A stretch of 64,000 bases of DNA from Hemicentrotus pulcherrimus (GCA_003118195.1 BEXV01002019.1:12834-76833), one strand, 5' to 3'; positions 25,101-57,300 are shown, counted from the first letter of the stretch. Program-made: numbers and translations. The notes: generated by a model not told the origin, from the letters alone.

Positions 25101-25871
25101 GGAAGTATGATGAACTGATGGCAGGATATAAACGCGAGGGCATCGACCCCTCTCCATACTACTGGTACACCGATCAGGTAAACGTCATTTAGAACTAATA
25201 TATTGCTTGATGTATCTGATGCTTCATGTTTGTGTAGTTCAATGTACCGAGAAGTCCAGTTTTTGTTATCGTTTATTTTCTGCAAGATTAGTTAATGATA
25301 ATGATTCTAAATCCTGCCAATACGTAGTTGATCATAGTTTCATCATAATCAACTATTAAGAATACCGGTAAGTTCTTGACAGCTTGCGATTGCATGACCA
25401 GGGGGGTGTTTCACAAAGATCCGAAGTTGAACTTATCTCAAAGTTGGACTTAACAATTATGGATAGCCATTAGCATCTATGAAAATATTTTGTAAAAGTT
25501 ATTTAAAAAGGCATAAAATGTTGATTCAAATCATTCATATTTTCTATTATCAAGGAGATTTCATGTTCTTAATGTGGAATTCATAAAAAAAGTCTTAAAT
25601 ACTTGATTTTCCCTTTTGAATATATTTTATTTTAAGGCTACTGATGGCTCTCCATAACTTTTAAGTCCAACTTCGAGATAAGTTAACTTAGGATCTTTGT
25701 GAAACACCCCCCTGTACTCAACTTTGTGTTTGATTACAGAGGAAGTATGGAAGCTGTCCCCACGGAGGATACGGTCTAGGACTGGAACGGTTCCTGACCT
25801 GGCTCATGAACCGTCATCATATCAGGGATGTTGCTTTCTACCCTCGCTTCATGGAGAGGTGTAAACCATAA
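11475..25871 (+). CDS. NARS1: Asparaginyl-tRNA synthetase, cytoplasmic (562 aa, 20 exons)
   Basis: It charges tRNA-Asn with asparagine in the cytosol. Exons: 11475-11514, 12502-12596, 13653-13718, 14206-14298, 14738-14827, 15420-15498, 16598-16668, 17254-17340, 17916-18002, 18615-18671, 19439-19479, 19915-19951, 20640-20717, 21358-21479, 22258-22393, 22973-23086, 23946-23993, 24316-24399, 25046-25177, 25740-25871. They sum to 1689 nt, close to the 548-aa human protein. The first 40-nt exon ([13 protein letters not shown]) is inferred from an ATG with a phase-matched donor; it is the least certain exon. Then come the NARS-specific N-terminal domain ([14 protein letters not shown]), a Lys-rich linker, an OB-fold anticodon-binding domain ([15 protein letters not shown], about 140-155), and the class II core with motif 2 ([15 protein letters not shown], about 334-348) and motif 3 (GYGLGLERF, about 529-537). 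All catalytic motifs are intact. Introns hold SINE, MITE and fold-back insertions. Confidence 0.96.
13108..13194. repeat. CT microsatellite in NARS1 intron 2
   Basis: Long CT runs are broken by C-runs. This is low complexity; the ORF translated through it is an artefact. Confidence 0.95.
14385..14530 (+). mobile_element. Dispersed SINE-like repeat, copy 1 (NARS1 intron 4)
   Basis: It shares ordered words with 36481-36690 (ATGTCT-GTTTAC, TACTGTT, CTGAGG-CCCTG-AATCATAT, TTACCCC-GCTTT) and more weakly with 39468-39665. The 3' part ends in a region resembling a tRNA B-box tail (GGGAATCAAACCATGAACC). Confidence 0.6.
16048..16127. repeat. AATTC pentanucleotide microsatellite, probably a LINE 3' tail
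   Basis: About 14 units of AATTC are followed by ATTTATTGTTCAACC. On the minus strand this reads AATAAATGAATTGAATTG, the typical end of a non-LTR element whose 3' tail is a short tandem repeat. The element body would be 16128 to about 16480 in NARS1 intron 6; no coding part is visible. Confidence 0.65.
18112..18310. repeat. GT run followed by TTTTC-rich tract in NARS1 intron 9
   Basis: A GT dinucleotide run (18112-18139) precedes a long TTTTC/TTTC tract (18178-18310). ORFs on both strands here are low-complexity artefacts. Confidence 0.9.
18733..18926. mobile_element. MITE with CAGTCAAACCTG inverted ends, diverged copy (NARS1 intron 10)
   Basis: It starts ACAGTCAAACCTGTCTAC and ends near ACGTGTTGGACTGTAT, an imperfect inverted repeat. 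Internal words such as GGCCACTTTAGACAG and TATAAACAGGTGG are shared with the copy at 22069-22245. Other worn copies are seen near 14630-14703 and 16866-17052. Confidence 0.6.
21185..21304 (-). mobile_element. tRNA-derived SINE, copy 1 (NARS1 intron 13)
   Basis: On the minus strand it begins with a Pol III A-box-like GTGGTTCAGTGGTAGGGC and then a B-box-like GGTCCCGGGTTGAAAAC. The body TAGTGCCCTTTGATAAGGC also appears in the copy at 58735-58836. It ends about 50 bp before NARS1 exon 14. Confidence 0.75.
22069..22245. mobile_element. MITE with CAGTCAAACCTG inverted ends, well-preserved copy (NARS1 intron 14)
   Basis: About 177 bp. The right end AGCAGGTTTGACTGTA pairs with the left end TACAGTGAATACTGTC imperfectly, and GACAGGTGGTC occurs twice inside. 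There is no ORF, so it must rely on another element for movement. It ends 12 bp before the acceptor of exon 15. Confidence 0.75.
22465..22750 (+). repeat. Two decayed tandem copies of the NARS1 exon 15/donor junction
   Basis: The last about 48 bases of exon 15 plus the donor and about 10 intron bases (22346-22404, AGGGCCCTTGCCTCCCCC to CACCCGGTAAGTGCCCC) recur at 22465-22528 (GGCCCTTGCTTCCCATGTG, then CACCCTGTAAATGCCCC) and at 22684-22750 (ATAGGGCCCTTGCTTCCCC, then CACCAGGGGAATG). The first copy keeps a GT at the donor position but has in-frame stops. The second has lost the donor yet reads through without a stop over this stretch. Neither has an acceptor next to it, so both should be silent. 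Confidence 0.85.
24827..25012 (+). mobile_element. Dispersed ~200-bp repeat with weak inverted ends, copy 1 (NARS1 intron 18)
   Basis: It shares AGCTGATTTGATGAGATAACCACCT, ATAGC-AACAATGCCT and the ends CTGCAC and AGTGCAG with copies at 41837-42030 and 47295-47500 (the latter inverted). It ends about 30 bp before the acceptor of exon 19. It carries no ORF and is probably a non-autonomous DNA element. Confidence 0.7.
25401..25712. mobile_element. Fold-back MITE, GGGGGGTGTTTCACAAAG family (NARS1 intron 19)
   Basis: 312 bp. The left arm GGGGGGTGTTTCACAAAGAT continues as CCGAAGTTGAACTTATCTCAA; the right arm is its near-perfect inverse, ending ATCTTTGTGAAACACCCCCC. Arms are at least 50 bp. It ends 27 bp before the acceptor of the last NARS1 exon. 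Confidence 0.85.
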
Positions 25872-26417
25872 AGGGCGACACATCATGGATGACAGAGTAT
25901 GGAACCTGTGTCGGAGAGACGACACCTCAAGGCAAAGACCATGACTTGAACATGGGTGAAAGTCTGATCCCAATGGCTCCACAGTTAATTCCTAACACTT
26001 ATTGAATTCTTAACTGCTACCAGGCAATGTGTCCTGTATAAGATTTAACTTTTACCATCTATTTCATCTAAAAATGGAAAATTGTGAGACAACTATTGAC
26101 TATAAATGGTATTGATACCTACAGAAATCAACAATCAATGGTAATATCAAAGCATTCTTCAATTTCGGATGAAATATGTGGATAAAGATCATATGTCACA
26201 CAGGATACTCTGTAGGGTATGGCCTAACTTCATCCAGGGTATGGCCTAACTTCATCCTTGGAAAGACATAATGTTATATATTTGACTAAATAAAATCTGG
26301 AGAAAATGTCACCAAAGCCAATTTACCTCCCAAACATATACCAAAGCAACTCTGTTTCTTTACCAGTTTGAGAGACAGTTATCTTCTCATAACATGATTA
26401 GTGCCATTATGATAGGA

Positions 26418-26451
26418 AATAAACTTTCTTGTGATTGCAAGACAAAATAAA
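26418..26451 (+). terminator. Candidate NARS1 polyadenylation signals
   Basis: AATAAA hexamers lie at 26418-26423 and 26446-26451, about 550-580 bases after the stop codon; an earlier one lies at 26289-26294. Which is used cannot be told from sequence alone. Confidence 0.45.
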
Positions 26452-29400
26452 AATATATGTTAATGTAAGTATTCTCTACTATCATGGGGATTCACCCTAT
26501 GACTAGTTATGAACCTTGTATGTTTCTTTGGCACATTACAGTAGCCCTCATAAAGCAGAAGTTTCCTTGTTCTCACAACAGTGGTCTTTTCACGCAGGTT
26601 TCACATCTTATCATTATTTTTATTCTCTTTGTCATTACATCTTTACTTTGCTTTACTAATTATATTCTCATTCACATTTTACCAATGTACATGGCCATTA
26701 ACAGCCTTATTCAGGCAGTTCTTTTGAAGAAAAATGCCTGTAGACGTATAGACTGAAAGTCAAAGATGGACACCATCTTTATTTTTTCTTTTCTTTTCAT
26801 TCTTAAATGGATATGTACCTACTTTATGCAATAATTCAATTGTATTTAAGGATGCTTTCTATTTAATTTTCTTTGTAAGATATAAAAATGCATTTAATTG
26901 TGCATGTAGGTACAACTATTGTGTAGTGGCATATAACCATTAGCATGCTCATACTAGTAGTTATTGGGCAAATAACTGTTATGCTGAAAATGTCAATGTT
27001 AAAACATTGACTTATGAATAGAATTCGATATAGAAAAATGATTAATGTCATGGTATTCTTCTTATGTAAAAACAATAAAATGTTTTTTCTTGAGAAATTT
27101 CATGTAAAAATTATGTCTTCTGTTAATTATCCATCACTGATAAATATCGTTTGTTTGGCACCAGAAAGGGGGGGGGGGTTCACTCATATAATTTGACACA
27201 GGGTTAATGCCCTTCTGGCTCCAAACATGTGATATACAGGTGTATGTGTTTTGTCCTATTCTCTGAATTCTTGATATCTCATGGATGAAACAATAGCGAT
27301 TTTCAAAATGATGGAAACACGAGAAAGTTTCAATCTAAAACAGATCATGTCGGCTTAGATCTCTTAGAACTTTTAAAGATAAAAATCATGTGATCAACTA
27401 AATGCACCAAGAAAATCAAATTTTAACCAATTCCATTGTCTGTGACCAACACTGTATTTTACAATTAACATAATGGGCTAGGATAACCATTTCTCTCTTC
27501 ATAGTCTCTTGTATATTTCACCATGACAACTGTTGTGTCTGCAATTCTGTCTGATAGCTAAAGTTTGCCAATTTTTTGTTGTTGTTGTTGGTAATACCAT
27601 GAAGTGTTAAAAAAAGCACATTCCGTTTTAGGCTTGCCATGTTTGGAAGGTTTACTTTCCAGTGCTCTTTGAATGCCTGTAAATGGCCACAGAAACATGT
27701 ATTCAATATGTTATAGTCTACAGCAACAACCTTTTTTTCTTTTTTTTTCAATTTTACCTCTAACTTTTTATAAGAACAAAAGAACCAAACATACTTCTAA
27801 AGGTATCATATGTTCTATTTTGTTCTTCTTTTCTTTGGGGGTGGAGGCATTGTAAGACAATAACCTAGTTCTATAGTTAACTTTACCATTTTTTTCTGTT
27901 TAAGTAGTATATGGAATACTAATAATAAATGCATTGCATGGAGATGAACAATAATTTGTGTGTTGAGTGTAATTATTTTGAGCGGATGTCTGTGTCAAAA
28001 CCTTGAGTTTTAGACCAAGACAGGATTTTTTAAAATGTCATTTTACTTCTCATGTTGCTATGTGATGGTACATACAATTTCAAAGCTTGTATAAAATTGT
28101 AAATTGGGTCAAATCTTTTATTTCTCTAGCTTTAATCTTGTGTATAAGAGATGACAAAACAAAAGCCTACATGTAATTACTCTGATTCACAGTTTTGAAA
28201 GAAAAGTTAGTTTCATCATGTAAATCATTCCAAAGACAAATTTTTAAGTCAACTCTAAAAGAAAGAAAGATGACACATGAATTCAAGGACATTTCTTTTA
28301 ATAAAAATTCACTGATATTTTCTCTAAAAACTACTTTTGTTAACAAGTATAAATATTTCACAAAGAACCACAGTTGACTGATAAACACAATATACAAATA
28401 TATAGATCTGTACACTGTACATGTAGTGCTTGAGGGCTTCAAGCCCAACTTCTGTTTTATGCTTGTTTCTACCAGCAATTATTTCTTACAATTGCTTAAA
28501 CTTTTGTCAACTAGTTAAAAGTTACAAGAGAGATGGAACTCATAGAATATTTGTTCATGCACATTAAAGCAGTTTGATATGACAATACATTAAAAAAAAA
28601 TTAAAAGGACAATTAATTTCAACTAAAAATATGTAATAAAAGATGGTTATTTGACCCTTGCAAGTATGAACAAATTAATAGGGATATACAAAGATACAAA
28701 TAGTAAGCTTACCGTAATTAGAATTACAATTATTTATTACATATCCTTATTTGATAAATGAAGTTCACAAGCTACAACTCTGCAATGATTGTGATATCCA
28801 TGTACACATGTATGACAAGCAAGTGCAGTAGCGACTATTTCTTAACAAAATGCATAAATGTCATACAAATATGCTCTTAATTTCTTACTTATCATTAAAA
28901 ACACCTTGATTAAATAAAGTTTAAATTTCAATCAAAGAGATTTCATATCATTTTTTTTAAAGATGATAAATTGAACACATTCAAGTTTTTTAATATCGAA
29001 AAATATGGTTATGCTTTCAGAATCAGAATACCCTGTGACAATTACTTTTTATCATGAAAGGCAGTATATTTTGGCATATACAATTGTATATACACGTAAT
29101 TATAAACTTATTGCATTTCAAAGTATGTATTATGTTTTTATTCACTTTATTTGTGCCTTTTAATTTATAATGCCTTAATTTTCTCAAGCATTTTTGAATA
29201 TGGCTGAAACAAAGGCAGTGAACCAGTTTGCCTAAAAGGGGCAGAAACCATTTGCAGTTTTGGGAAAATAAAAAGGAAATTTGATTGTAAAAATCTCACT
29301 AAAAACATGAAATATACAATACAAGACAAATGCAATTGTGTCTCTGATATGGCTCCACCTTCACTTAACCCGTTGAATACTGAATTATCTAATTCCCATA

Positions 29401-30892
29401 GACTTAACACAGGGACAACCAGGTTCCAGTAGCTTCTTCGTGTGATTCCTTTAAGATCATGGCTGGAATTATTCTTGGAGCATCACAATGAGAACGAAAA
29501 TCCTATACTTGCCGGTAATTGTCAATTGATCTTTACAACATTTGACCTTTGACCTGATAACCCTAAAATCTGAACAGTTGTCTCCTTACATCCCTACATA
29601 GCAGTAACAGGTTTTAAGTTGACAGCTAAAATACATTAAAATAATGATTTTGTAAAAGTCAGTATAATAGATGCAAACAGCCACAACTCAATGCACCTCA
29701 AATTTGACATGTTCAGTCAAGAAACAATAAAAAAATGATTTAATGATTGTCACCATTTAACATAACTTGGCCAAACCAAAATCTGATCTATGTAAATTTG
29801 ACACATTCAGTTATAAAATTCATGTGCTTAGCCTTCCGGAGACCAAAACTGGCCACTGATCTAATAGACCAAAGAAAGAATTGATTGCTTTTGGGATCAG
29901 GTTGCTGGGTTGAGCCTATCTGTTGCCATTTAAAAACGAGTGGATTTACCAATCTTTATTTCTTCTTACTCGTCCTGCATATCAATAAAATCATAAAACA
30001 GCTGGGATTTTTGTCAAAAAACCATAGGACTGAGTGCATGAATGTGAAGTGGCAATACAACTAGTTTTAAGTTACCATTACCTATAAGATTACTTGAATA
30101 TACTGGTGACAATCATATTGAATCTACTTAAATCTATCCCACTAAAATCTCTACTGTTTGCCTTTTTTGTATCCTTTCTTAAGATTGTTGTAATACTGTT
30201 TTTTTTTTAAAATTGCACAATCATCATAAGTTTGGCACAGTTTGATGAAATCACTTAATTTTTCTGGCAGTATTCTCAAACTGTTACATGCATGTACTGA
30301 AAGGCACAGGTGACAATGCCCAAGTAACTCAGTTTTGGAGGCACATTCCTTTAGGCTTTAATACAGGAACCACACCCAGTTTCCAAAGGCAATGAGTAAA
30401 ATATATTTGTATATTACTAAATCAAAGCTTCACAGGAAATACAGCATTTATTACACAGTATTGTAAACATGTAACATGCAATTAAACAAACAGTGTGGAA
30501 CAAAACTGAAACAATGATTGAATAAGGTGTTGATCATTATTTTTACGCTCCCACACGTGTTTTCAACTATTAGTTTTGGTCACTGAATACAATAGAAATC
30601 TTGTTAAACGTATACCAAATACCACTTGAAATATGTGATGTTAATGTACCTACCACTTATAGAGATAAACATGAATAAATATCGAGAAAATTACAATGAG
30701 CACATGAATTTGTTTCATAAACAAGGAAACCAGCTGCTTTTATCAATTAACCAGAAAAGAGTCTCAGACATATTGGAGACCCATATATTTTTGCCTCATA
30801 TGAAGTCTTGCATTGCATTGCACAGAGGAGACAGGGCTTGTATACAGGCAATTAACCTGGTACCTCTGAACATGACTTTAAAAAAAGTTCAA

Positions 30893-31245
30893 GCAAGTTA
30901 CTGTCCAGCTCCTGATCCAAGGAACTTCTTTGTTTCTTAATCTTAGGGTCTGGACTTAAAGCCTAGACCACCACCACCATCAACGCTACCACCACTTCTT
31001 CCAACACTACCCTCATCTTCACCACAACCACCACTTCCCAAACCTCATCTTCCACTTCAGACTTCCTTTAACCTCTATACCAAGCTTAAAATTTGACCGA
31101 GAAACTGTCCAACTCCAGAACCAAGGACAATTCTTGCGTTCTTCATCTCGGGTCTGGGCTTGAAACCTAGATCAGCATCACTTATACCATCACAACATGT
31201 CATTCCAAAACCTCTTCCTAGTCCTCCCCCAATCAAACTTAGAAT
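30893..31245 (-). repeat. Two decayed tandem copies of the BLM C-terminal coding segment
   Basis: The end of the BLM coding exon (Gly-rich stretch then LGFMPDPKMKKTRSFLG and IGQFIG) has two copies directly beyond the stop. One at about 31095-31180 reads LGFKPRPEMKNARIVLGSG then VGQFLG on the minus strand, still open. One at about 30893-31010 has a Gly-rich lead, then LGFKSRP, stop codons, and KKFLGSGAGQ. The Gly-rich region before each is also recognisable (GGTGGTGGT words). Unit spacing is about 150-200 bp. Both copies lie after the TGA and so are probably 3' UTR. Confidence 0.8.
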
Positions 31246-51113
<19,868 letters not shown>

Positions 51114-51215
51114 CTTCCTAGTGCCTGATATTGCACTTTTGTCTTTGAAAAATTTGTCATAATATCGTATCTTAGATGGATGAATCTACCGGTCTTCTCA
51201 TAGTTTCAATCAAAA

Positions 51216-51245
51216 TTTCGCGCACGGAAATCATGCGCATGCGCA
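51216..51245 (-). promoter_or_regulatory. E2F-like and NRF1-like sites upstream of BLM
   Basis: TTTCGCGC at 51216-51223 fits the E2F consensus, and the palindrome TGCGCATGCGCA at 51234-51245 fits the NRF1 consensus. They lie about 100 and 120 bp upstream of the proposed BLM ATG (51113), where a proximal promoter would be expected. E2F control would fit an S-phase helicase, and NRF1 sites are common in TATA-less housekeeping promoters (established knowledge; use here is inferred). Confidence 0.6.
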
Positions 51246-51681
51246 TATCAGATATGTGTTGTAATAATATGCAAAGAAAATGTGCAAAAGTAGCGGCAAG
51301 GATCTACAGTGGCGGATCGGGAGCTGAGGGTGGAGGGGGAGGGGTATGGGGGACAAGGGAGGGGGCATTGGGGGCACGGGCCCCCACCCCTGGCAACAAA
51401 ACAAAAAAAGGTAGTAAGCACAAATTAGTGCGCCCCCCCGCCCTCAAGTTCTGACAATCAATATAGACAAACAAATAAATAAATGCATAACTGATTTTTA
51501 AAAATGAGCAAATTAGCGTCACCTGGATTTGAGAAATGTTTTTTTCCCTTCCATTTTCTTAAATGTGCCTCATACAAACTTTCTGCTGCACGGGGGCATA
51601 TATAATAACAGGATCCCTTCGGCACAATATTGTGTACTATGATATGCCAGATTGGGGGTTGTTGGCACCCCCCCCCCCCCC

Positions 51682-52547
51682 NNNNNNNNNNNNNNNNNNN
51701 NNNNNNNNNNNNNNNNNNNNNNNNNNNNNNNNNNNNNNNNNNNNNNNNNNNNNNNNNNNNNNNNNNNNNNNNNNNNNNNNNNNNNNNNNNNNNNNNNNNN
51801 NNNNNNNNNNNNNNNNNNNNNNNNNNNNNNNNNNNNNNNNNNNNNNNNNNNNNNNNNNNNNNNNNNNNNNNNNNNNNNNNNNNNNNNNNNNNNNNNNNNN
51901 NNNNNNNNNNNNNNNNNNNNNNNNNNNNNNNNNNNNNNNNNNNNNNNNNNNNNNNNNNNNNNNNNNNNNNNNNNNNNNNNNNNNNNNNNNNNNNNNNNNN
52001 NNNNNNNNNNNNNNNNNNNNNNNNNNNNNNNNNNNNNNNNNNNNNNNNNNNNNNNNNNNNNNNNNNNNNNNNNNNNNNNNNNNNNNNNNNNNNNNNNNNN
52101 NNNNNNNNNNNNNNNNNNNNNNNNNNNNNNNNNNNNNNNNNNNNNNNNNNNNNNNNNNNNNNNNNNNNNNNNNNNNNNNNNNNNNNNNNNNNNNNNNNNN
52201 NNNNNNNNNNNNNNNNNNNNNNNNNNNNNNNNNNNNNNNNNNNNNNNNNNNNNNNNNNNNNNNNNNNNNNNNNNNNNNNNNNNNNNNNNNNNNNNNNNNN
52301 NNNNNNNNNNNNNNNNNNNNNNNNNNNNNNNNNNNNNNNNNNNNNNNNNNNNNNNNNNNNNNNNNNNNNNNNNNNNNNNNNNNNNNNNNNNNNNNNNNNN
52401 NNNNNNNNNNNNNNNNNNNNNNNNNNNNNNNNNNNNNNNNNNNNNNNNNNNNNNNNNNNNNNNNNNNNNNNNNNNNNNNNNNNNNNNNNNNNNNNNNNNN
52501 NNNNNNNNNNNNNNNNNNNNNNNNNNNNNNNNNNNNNNNNNNNNNNN
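51682..52547. other. Assembly gap (866 N)
   Basis: Unknown bases follow a run of 14 C. All long ORFs spanning this region are artefacts of translating N. Confidence 0.99.
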
Positions 52548-53490
52548 ATCAACCTCTCCGAATGGCTCCTCTCGTCTTTTGTTGTTATACAAATATTTTC
52601 GAATTCCAAGTCATTTACATCAATTTAATCGTGTTCACCTATTTATTTATTTCGAACTAGTCGGATTAAAACAAATATATTACCACTTTTTTTCCTGTTC
52701 ATGGTAGACATTTTTATCACAATACTAGCACACAGTTTTTGAAATATTTCATAAAGTGAATATCAGTAAAATTATTAGAATCATCATCATTCTATACTGG
52801 TTGGTCAAAAGACGATGACAGTCATTGCATGAAACATAATGGCTTTCAATAAATATAAAACAGAACAAATTTGACACATGGAATTAAAAAGGAAAAATTC
52901 CACTCCATGATTATCTTCAAAGTACTTAAATTGGCTCAATTTATCAACAAAACCTCCACGTTAAACGCATAGTTTTTTTTACGTTCATCCCCGTCGAATC
53001 CATCTCGAAATAATACAGTTCCAAAATGTCTTATTATGAGTCTTCTATTTCGCAAAATAACGTATATGTATATTATTTTGCGAAATATTCAACTTCTTAT
53101 AAAAATGTATTTAATGTATTCTTGACACATTGTATTTCAGATTATAGAATCATAACTCATGACGATGATGACGGTTGAAATACTAAAGAAAAATGTTTAA
53201 AATACTCTCCAAAAATATTCATATATTCTTTTTCTTTTTCTTTCTTTTTTAAGCTCCTCTTCGACATTCGCCATACTCGGTCATGGTGAGGTAAATGGGT
53301 ACCTGGCAGAGATTGATTCCTTGGAATACTCGAGCGCCATAATGTAAGAGCATCCAGATAACTTATCAAGATAAACAAAATTAATAGCATCCATGTTACC
53401 GCTGGGGGTAATAACAATATTGCGGAGCGTTCGGAGTTTGACAGACATGAACGCTATACAGAAATCCACTATTGTTACTATTATTATTTT

Positions 53491-53496
53491 TTTATT
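53491..53496 (-). terminator. Candidate polyadenylation signal of the acyl-CoA synthetase
   Basis: AATAAA on the minus strand lies about 32 bases after the TGA. It is very close to the stop and in an AT-rich run, so it may be chance; others lie near 52635. Confidence 0.3.
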
Positions 53497-53527
53497 ATTA
53501 TTACTTGGCCTATTAGTCATTTAATTT

Positions 53528-54275
53528 TCAAATGCACAGCTTCTTCGCGTTCTCGCTGGTCAGCAGCGCATAAGTCTTTTGTTTGACATCGATGACGTAA
53601 ATCGTGTCTTCGATCACGCCGATGTCGAATCCCTGTTCGACAAGCTCGGTCTTCTTGTGTTTGAAGGTGCCCGTGATGTCCATTTGGTCCATGACGCGGA
53701 TAAACTTCGGACAGGCGTAACCAGGAAGAAAGTTGGTCACGTGAATAAAGAGCTCTGCACAATCGAATTTGTGACCTTCTCTGATGACCACTGCTGCCAT
53801 GCCCGCTCGACCGTCTTGACCTTAAAATAATTATGAAAGATAATAACCCCCTAAATTATAATTATTTTATTTTATTTCTGCATTTTTCGAAATACAAAAA
53901 ATTAATACAAAGAACCTGTAAGCGTTAGGTATCATACAAAATATGCAAACAATAATCACTTGATGTCAAAGTGTGATTTACATTGAAAATATTGATTGGT
54001 TAAAACCGGAAAAAGATAAGATTGCAATCCACTACATATTTTTTATTCTCGCATACCTGGAATTTTCACGCCATAGACGTTTGCTTCCAAGATGGCGGGA
54101 AATGTGCTTAGAGACTGGGATACTTCCATGGTAGAAACGTTTTCTCCTTTCCATCTGTCAAAGAATGCAAATCAAAATGAATGCAAGGTTTTGACTGAGT
54201 TATAATCCTCTCCATAGACTTTAACAGAGGGGTTGACGGAAGGGGTGTCCTAAGTCCTACCCCTCTCTTTCTCTA

Positions 54276-54316
<41 letters not shown>

Positions 54317-57300
54317 TTAATATCTCAATCTGATCTTTCTCTCTTTTTTCTTCTATCTCTCTCTCTCTCTCTCCATTTTACACACACATACAAATCCTCC
54401 CTCTCTCTCTCTCATCTCTCTCTCTCTCTATCCTACCACTTTCTCTACATTTCTCTTGAACTTTTAGTTTTGTTCTTCCTCTCCAAAATAATTATCCATT
54501 CTAGTATTCTTTTATTACAGGCGAGTCCAAACGTTATGACAATAACTATATAGCGTGACGTTTACCCGTTATATACCCCTTATATTTATACATGAATAAT
54601 ACAGATTTGGTAGATATATCGAGGTCTGCTCGCTATTTATAAGGACCGCTATGTATATTATGACCGCTATTCATTTAGTCCCGTGTTATGGATAGCGGTC
54701 CTTATGAATAGTGGTCCTTAATAATTATGAATGGAGGTCCTTATGAATAGCGAGGTAAATTGTCTATGCTTTGCTCGCTATTTATAAGGGCCGCTATTCA
54801 TAAAGGAGCGCTATTCATTTTGTCCCGCGTTATTGATAGTGGTCCTTCTGAATATTGGTCCTACTTCTTACTAATATTAGTCTTTATGAATAGCGGTCCT
54901 TAAGTATATAGCGAGCTTTACCCGATTTCCTTTACCTGAACGTATCGCCGACACGGTCCTTGAAATACACATAGCCATCTTCATCTAACCTAAGGAGATC
55001 TCCAGTATTGAAGTACATGTCGCCGCCTTTCTTGACATTGCTCACAATCTTCTGCAGGGTCTTTTCCTCGGAGCCTTTGTAACCGGTGTATGGATTATCT
55101 GTGCTGATCTTGGTCAACGCTAGGCCTGTCTCACCTGTTATCCAGATAATGTAATATATAATTGTCACCGACATGAATTTTCTCAAAATTACATACTCAC
55201 AATAATATATCTAACATACTCTCAAAACTGAAATTATCGTCTGCGGAGAAGCAAAAAGCTAGGGCGTTTACTCTATGTTAAAGCATATAAACAACGCTAT
55301 GGCGCTCTGATCGATTTAAACCAGCATGTTGCATTTCCCCAAGAGGATGAATATTTATGGTCGTATTTCATTTTTAGAAAATGTTTTTAAAAAAAAGCTT
55401 AGACGAAACAATCGAGCCTAAAATAATTTACCGTCAACATTTTGTTTAAGTTGAAATCATGAAAGAGTTTTGAAATAAGCAAAAAATACCACCTGGTCTG
55501 GCTTGTCATGATAACTTTGCAATCATTTTAGTGTAACATGCCTGTAAAAGTAGTTGTATTGTTAATTATGAATATGAGTAGATATAAAACATAAAGAAAA
55601 AGCATCCTGATATAATTGAAGAACAATAATACAGGTATATGTTTTAAAAAGTTTAGATTTTTGTAATTTATAGATTTAGTAAATGTTCATCCGGTACCTT
55701 TTGGGAGCTGAATACAGAATCCATCAGCTCCCCGTTTGGGTTCGCCACTCGCATAGTCATAGTCGACGATCTCGAAAGCATCAATAGCGTTCTGGAAAAA
55801 ACAAAGAGAAAATCAAGTTGGGTCTTCTGGAGAGATTGATGATTGATCAAAAGGGGCGGAATTTTCTTCAAAGTGAGGGGAGGCAGAGCGTATTATCTGC
55901 ATGGAGCGTATACAGTATATCTGCATGGCCAGCCCCACACTTTTGAAACACATTGGGTAAAATTTGCCCAGCATTCGTTTAATTCTGTTTCCGACCATCT
56001 TCTGGCATTTTTTTTTTTTATTTTTTTTTTACTCAACTTGGGCATTCTACTGTCCATTTCTAGAGTCAAGATAATTAAAGAATAAATACTTCAATTTGAG
56101 AAAAATATTAAACAAGTAAACTAACGGTGCCTGGAAATGAAGTTGTTGTTGCTGCTGATGTTGTTTTATCGTTGATGTTGATTTTGTAAAAAGATACGCC
56201 TATCATTTAAGTCTTATAAACTATAAAAAGCGATAAGGGACGAGAAAAAAATGACCACTGAGATACAGAACAAACCAGCATAGTTTATCCTTATCCTTAT
56301 AGTTAATCGGCAAAAAAATCAACCCTTAATTAACTCTGACGAGCCCCCAAACAGGGAAATTGATGTAAATGGAGATAGCAATATAGGTTCCCTTTTCGTG
56401 CAAACAGGTTAATATGACTTTAGCAAGTAAGATCAATACATATAGAATATTATATGACATGTGCGATATAGATCATTCAATATTTACACATTCGCTGGCC
56501 CGAAAGCAAGTAAATTCTCAATATGAAATTATGATCTATAATGAATTGACTGTCAAGGGGTAGTGATGAAATCGCTCTCAACAGGAAACATCGACTTTAC
56601 AACAATGAAGGAGAAGTAGAAGTGATTAACAGAAAGAAAGGGGAGACAATTGAGGGTGACAGAGACAGAGACAGAGAGGGGAAGAGGAAGAGACAGAGAG
56701 AGAGAGAGACAGAGAGAGACAGAGATAGAGAGAAGGAGAGATGGTGAAATAGAGAGAGAGAGATAGAGAGAGATGTGAAATAGAAGAGAGAGAGGAAGAG
56801 AAAGAGAAAGAGAGAGATAGGGAGACATATAGAGATGGTGAAATAGAGAGAGAGAAATTGGGGAAGGGGGCTAGCAGGGAAGAAGGATCAATGATTTCGA
56901 TGATGATACAACTTTCGATCCCTACTGATATACGTTTTAAAAGAAGAATATTATACATCGACATGTTCCACTTAAGAATCCATTTGAATAATGTATATAA
57001 ATCAATATGTAATTGTGTTATTTGCGACATTTCGTTCCAGTTGATTTTATAGCACGATGTTCTATTTGTCAACGTATAGTGAAAGGGTCAGCAAATCATC
57101 GCATACAAGACTTATACACATAAAATATAGGAATATAGATAAATGTAGAAGACAAGATCACTATGATTATATGTCAGATATTCTGTTACTTTCTTGGGCC
57201 TATTATGCACACAACGTCTCTTAAAATGGCAGGAATAATGAACATAAAACTTACCCATAATTTAACTTTTGGCATAAACTAAAAAAAATTAAACAAACTC

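Larger units (their letters stand above)
25872..31245. other. Convergent intergenic region, 3' flanks of NARS1 and BLM
   Basis: The two genes face each other here, so it should hold both 3' UTRs. It is AT-rich and unusually free of recognisable repeats compared with the introns. Candidate NARS1 poly(A) signals are AATAAA at 26289, 26418 and 26446. A BLM-strand AATAAA lies near 30446-30451. None of the short ORFs shows homology or coding character. Confidence 0.6.
51246..53527. other. Intergenic region between BLM 5' end and the acyl-CoA synthetase 3' end
   Basis: It contains a G/C-run repeat at 51300-51445 (GTGGCGGATCGGGAGC and a C-run), of the sort seen at ends of invertebrate DNA elements, then a C-run running into an 866-base gap. 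After the gap is AT-rich sequence with no gene. The 3' UTR of the minus-strand synthetase must lie at the right-hand side. Confidence 0.6.

Noticed and set aside
51458..52707. Four long ORFs (332-383 aa) on both strands
   Set aside because: They are almost wholly translated N from the assembly gap.
56553..57072. Ser/Leu-rich ORFs of 91 and 148 aa on the minus strand
   Set aside because: Translation of a GA microsatellite.
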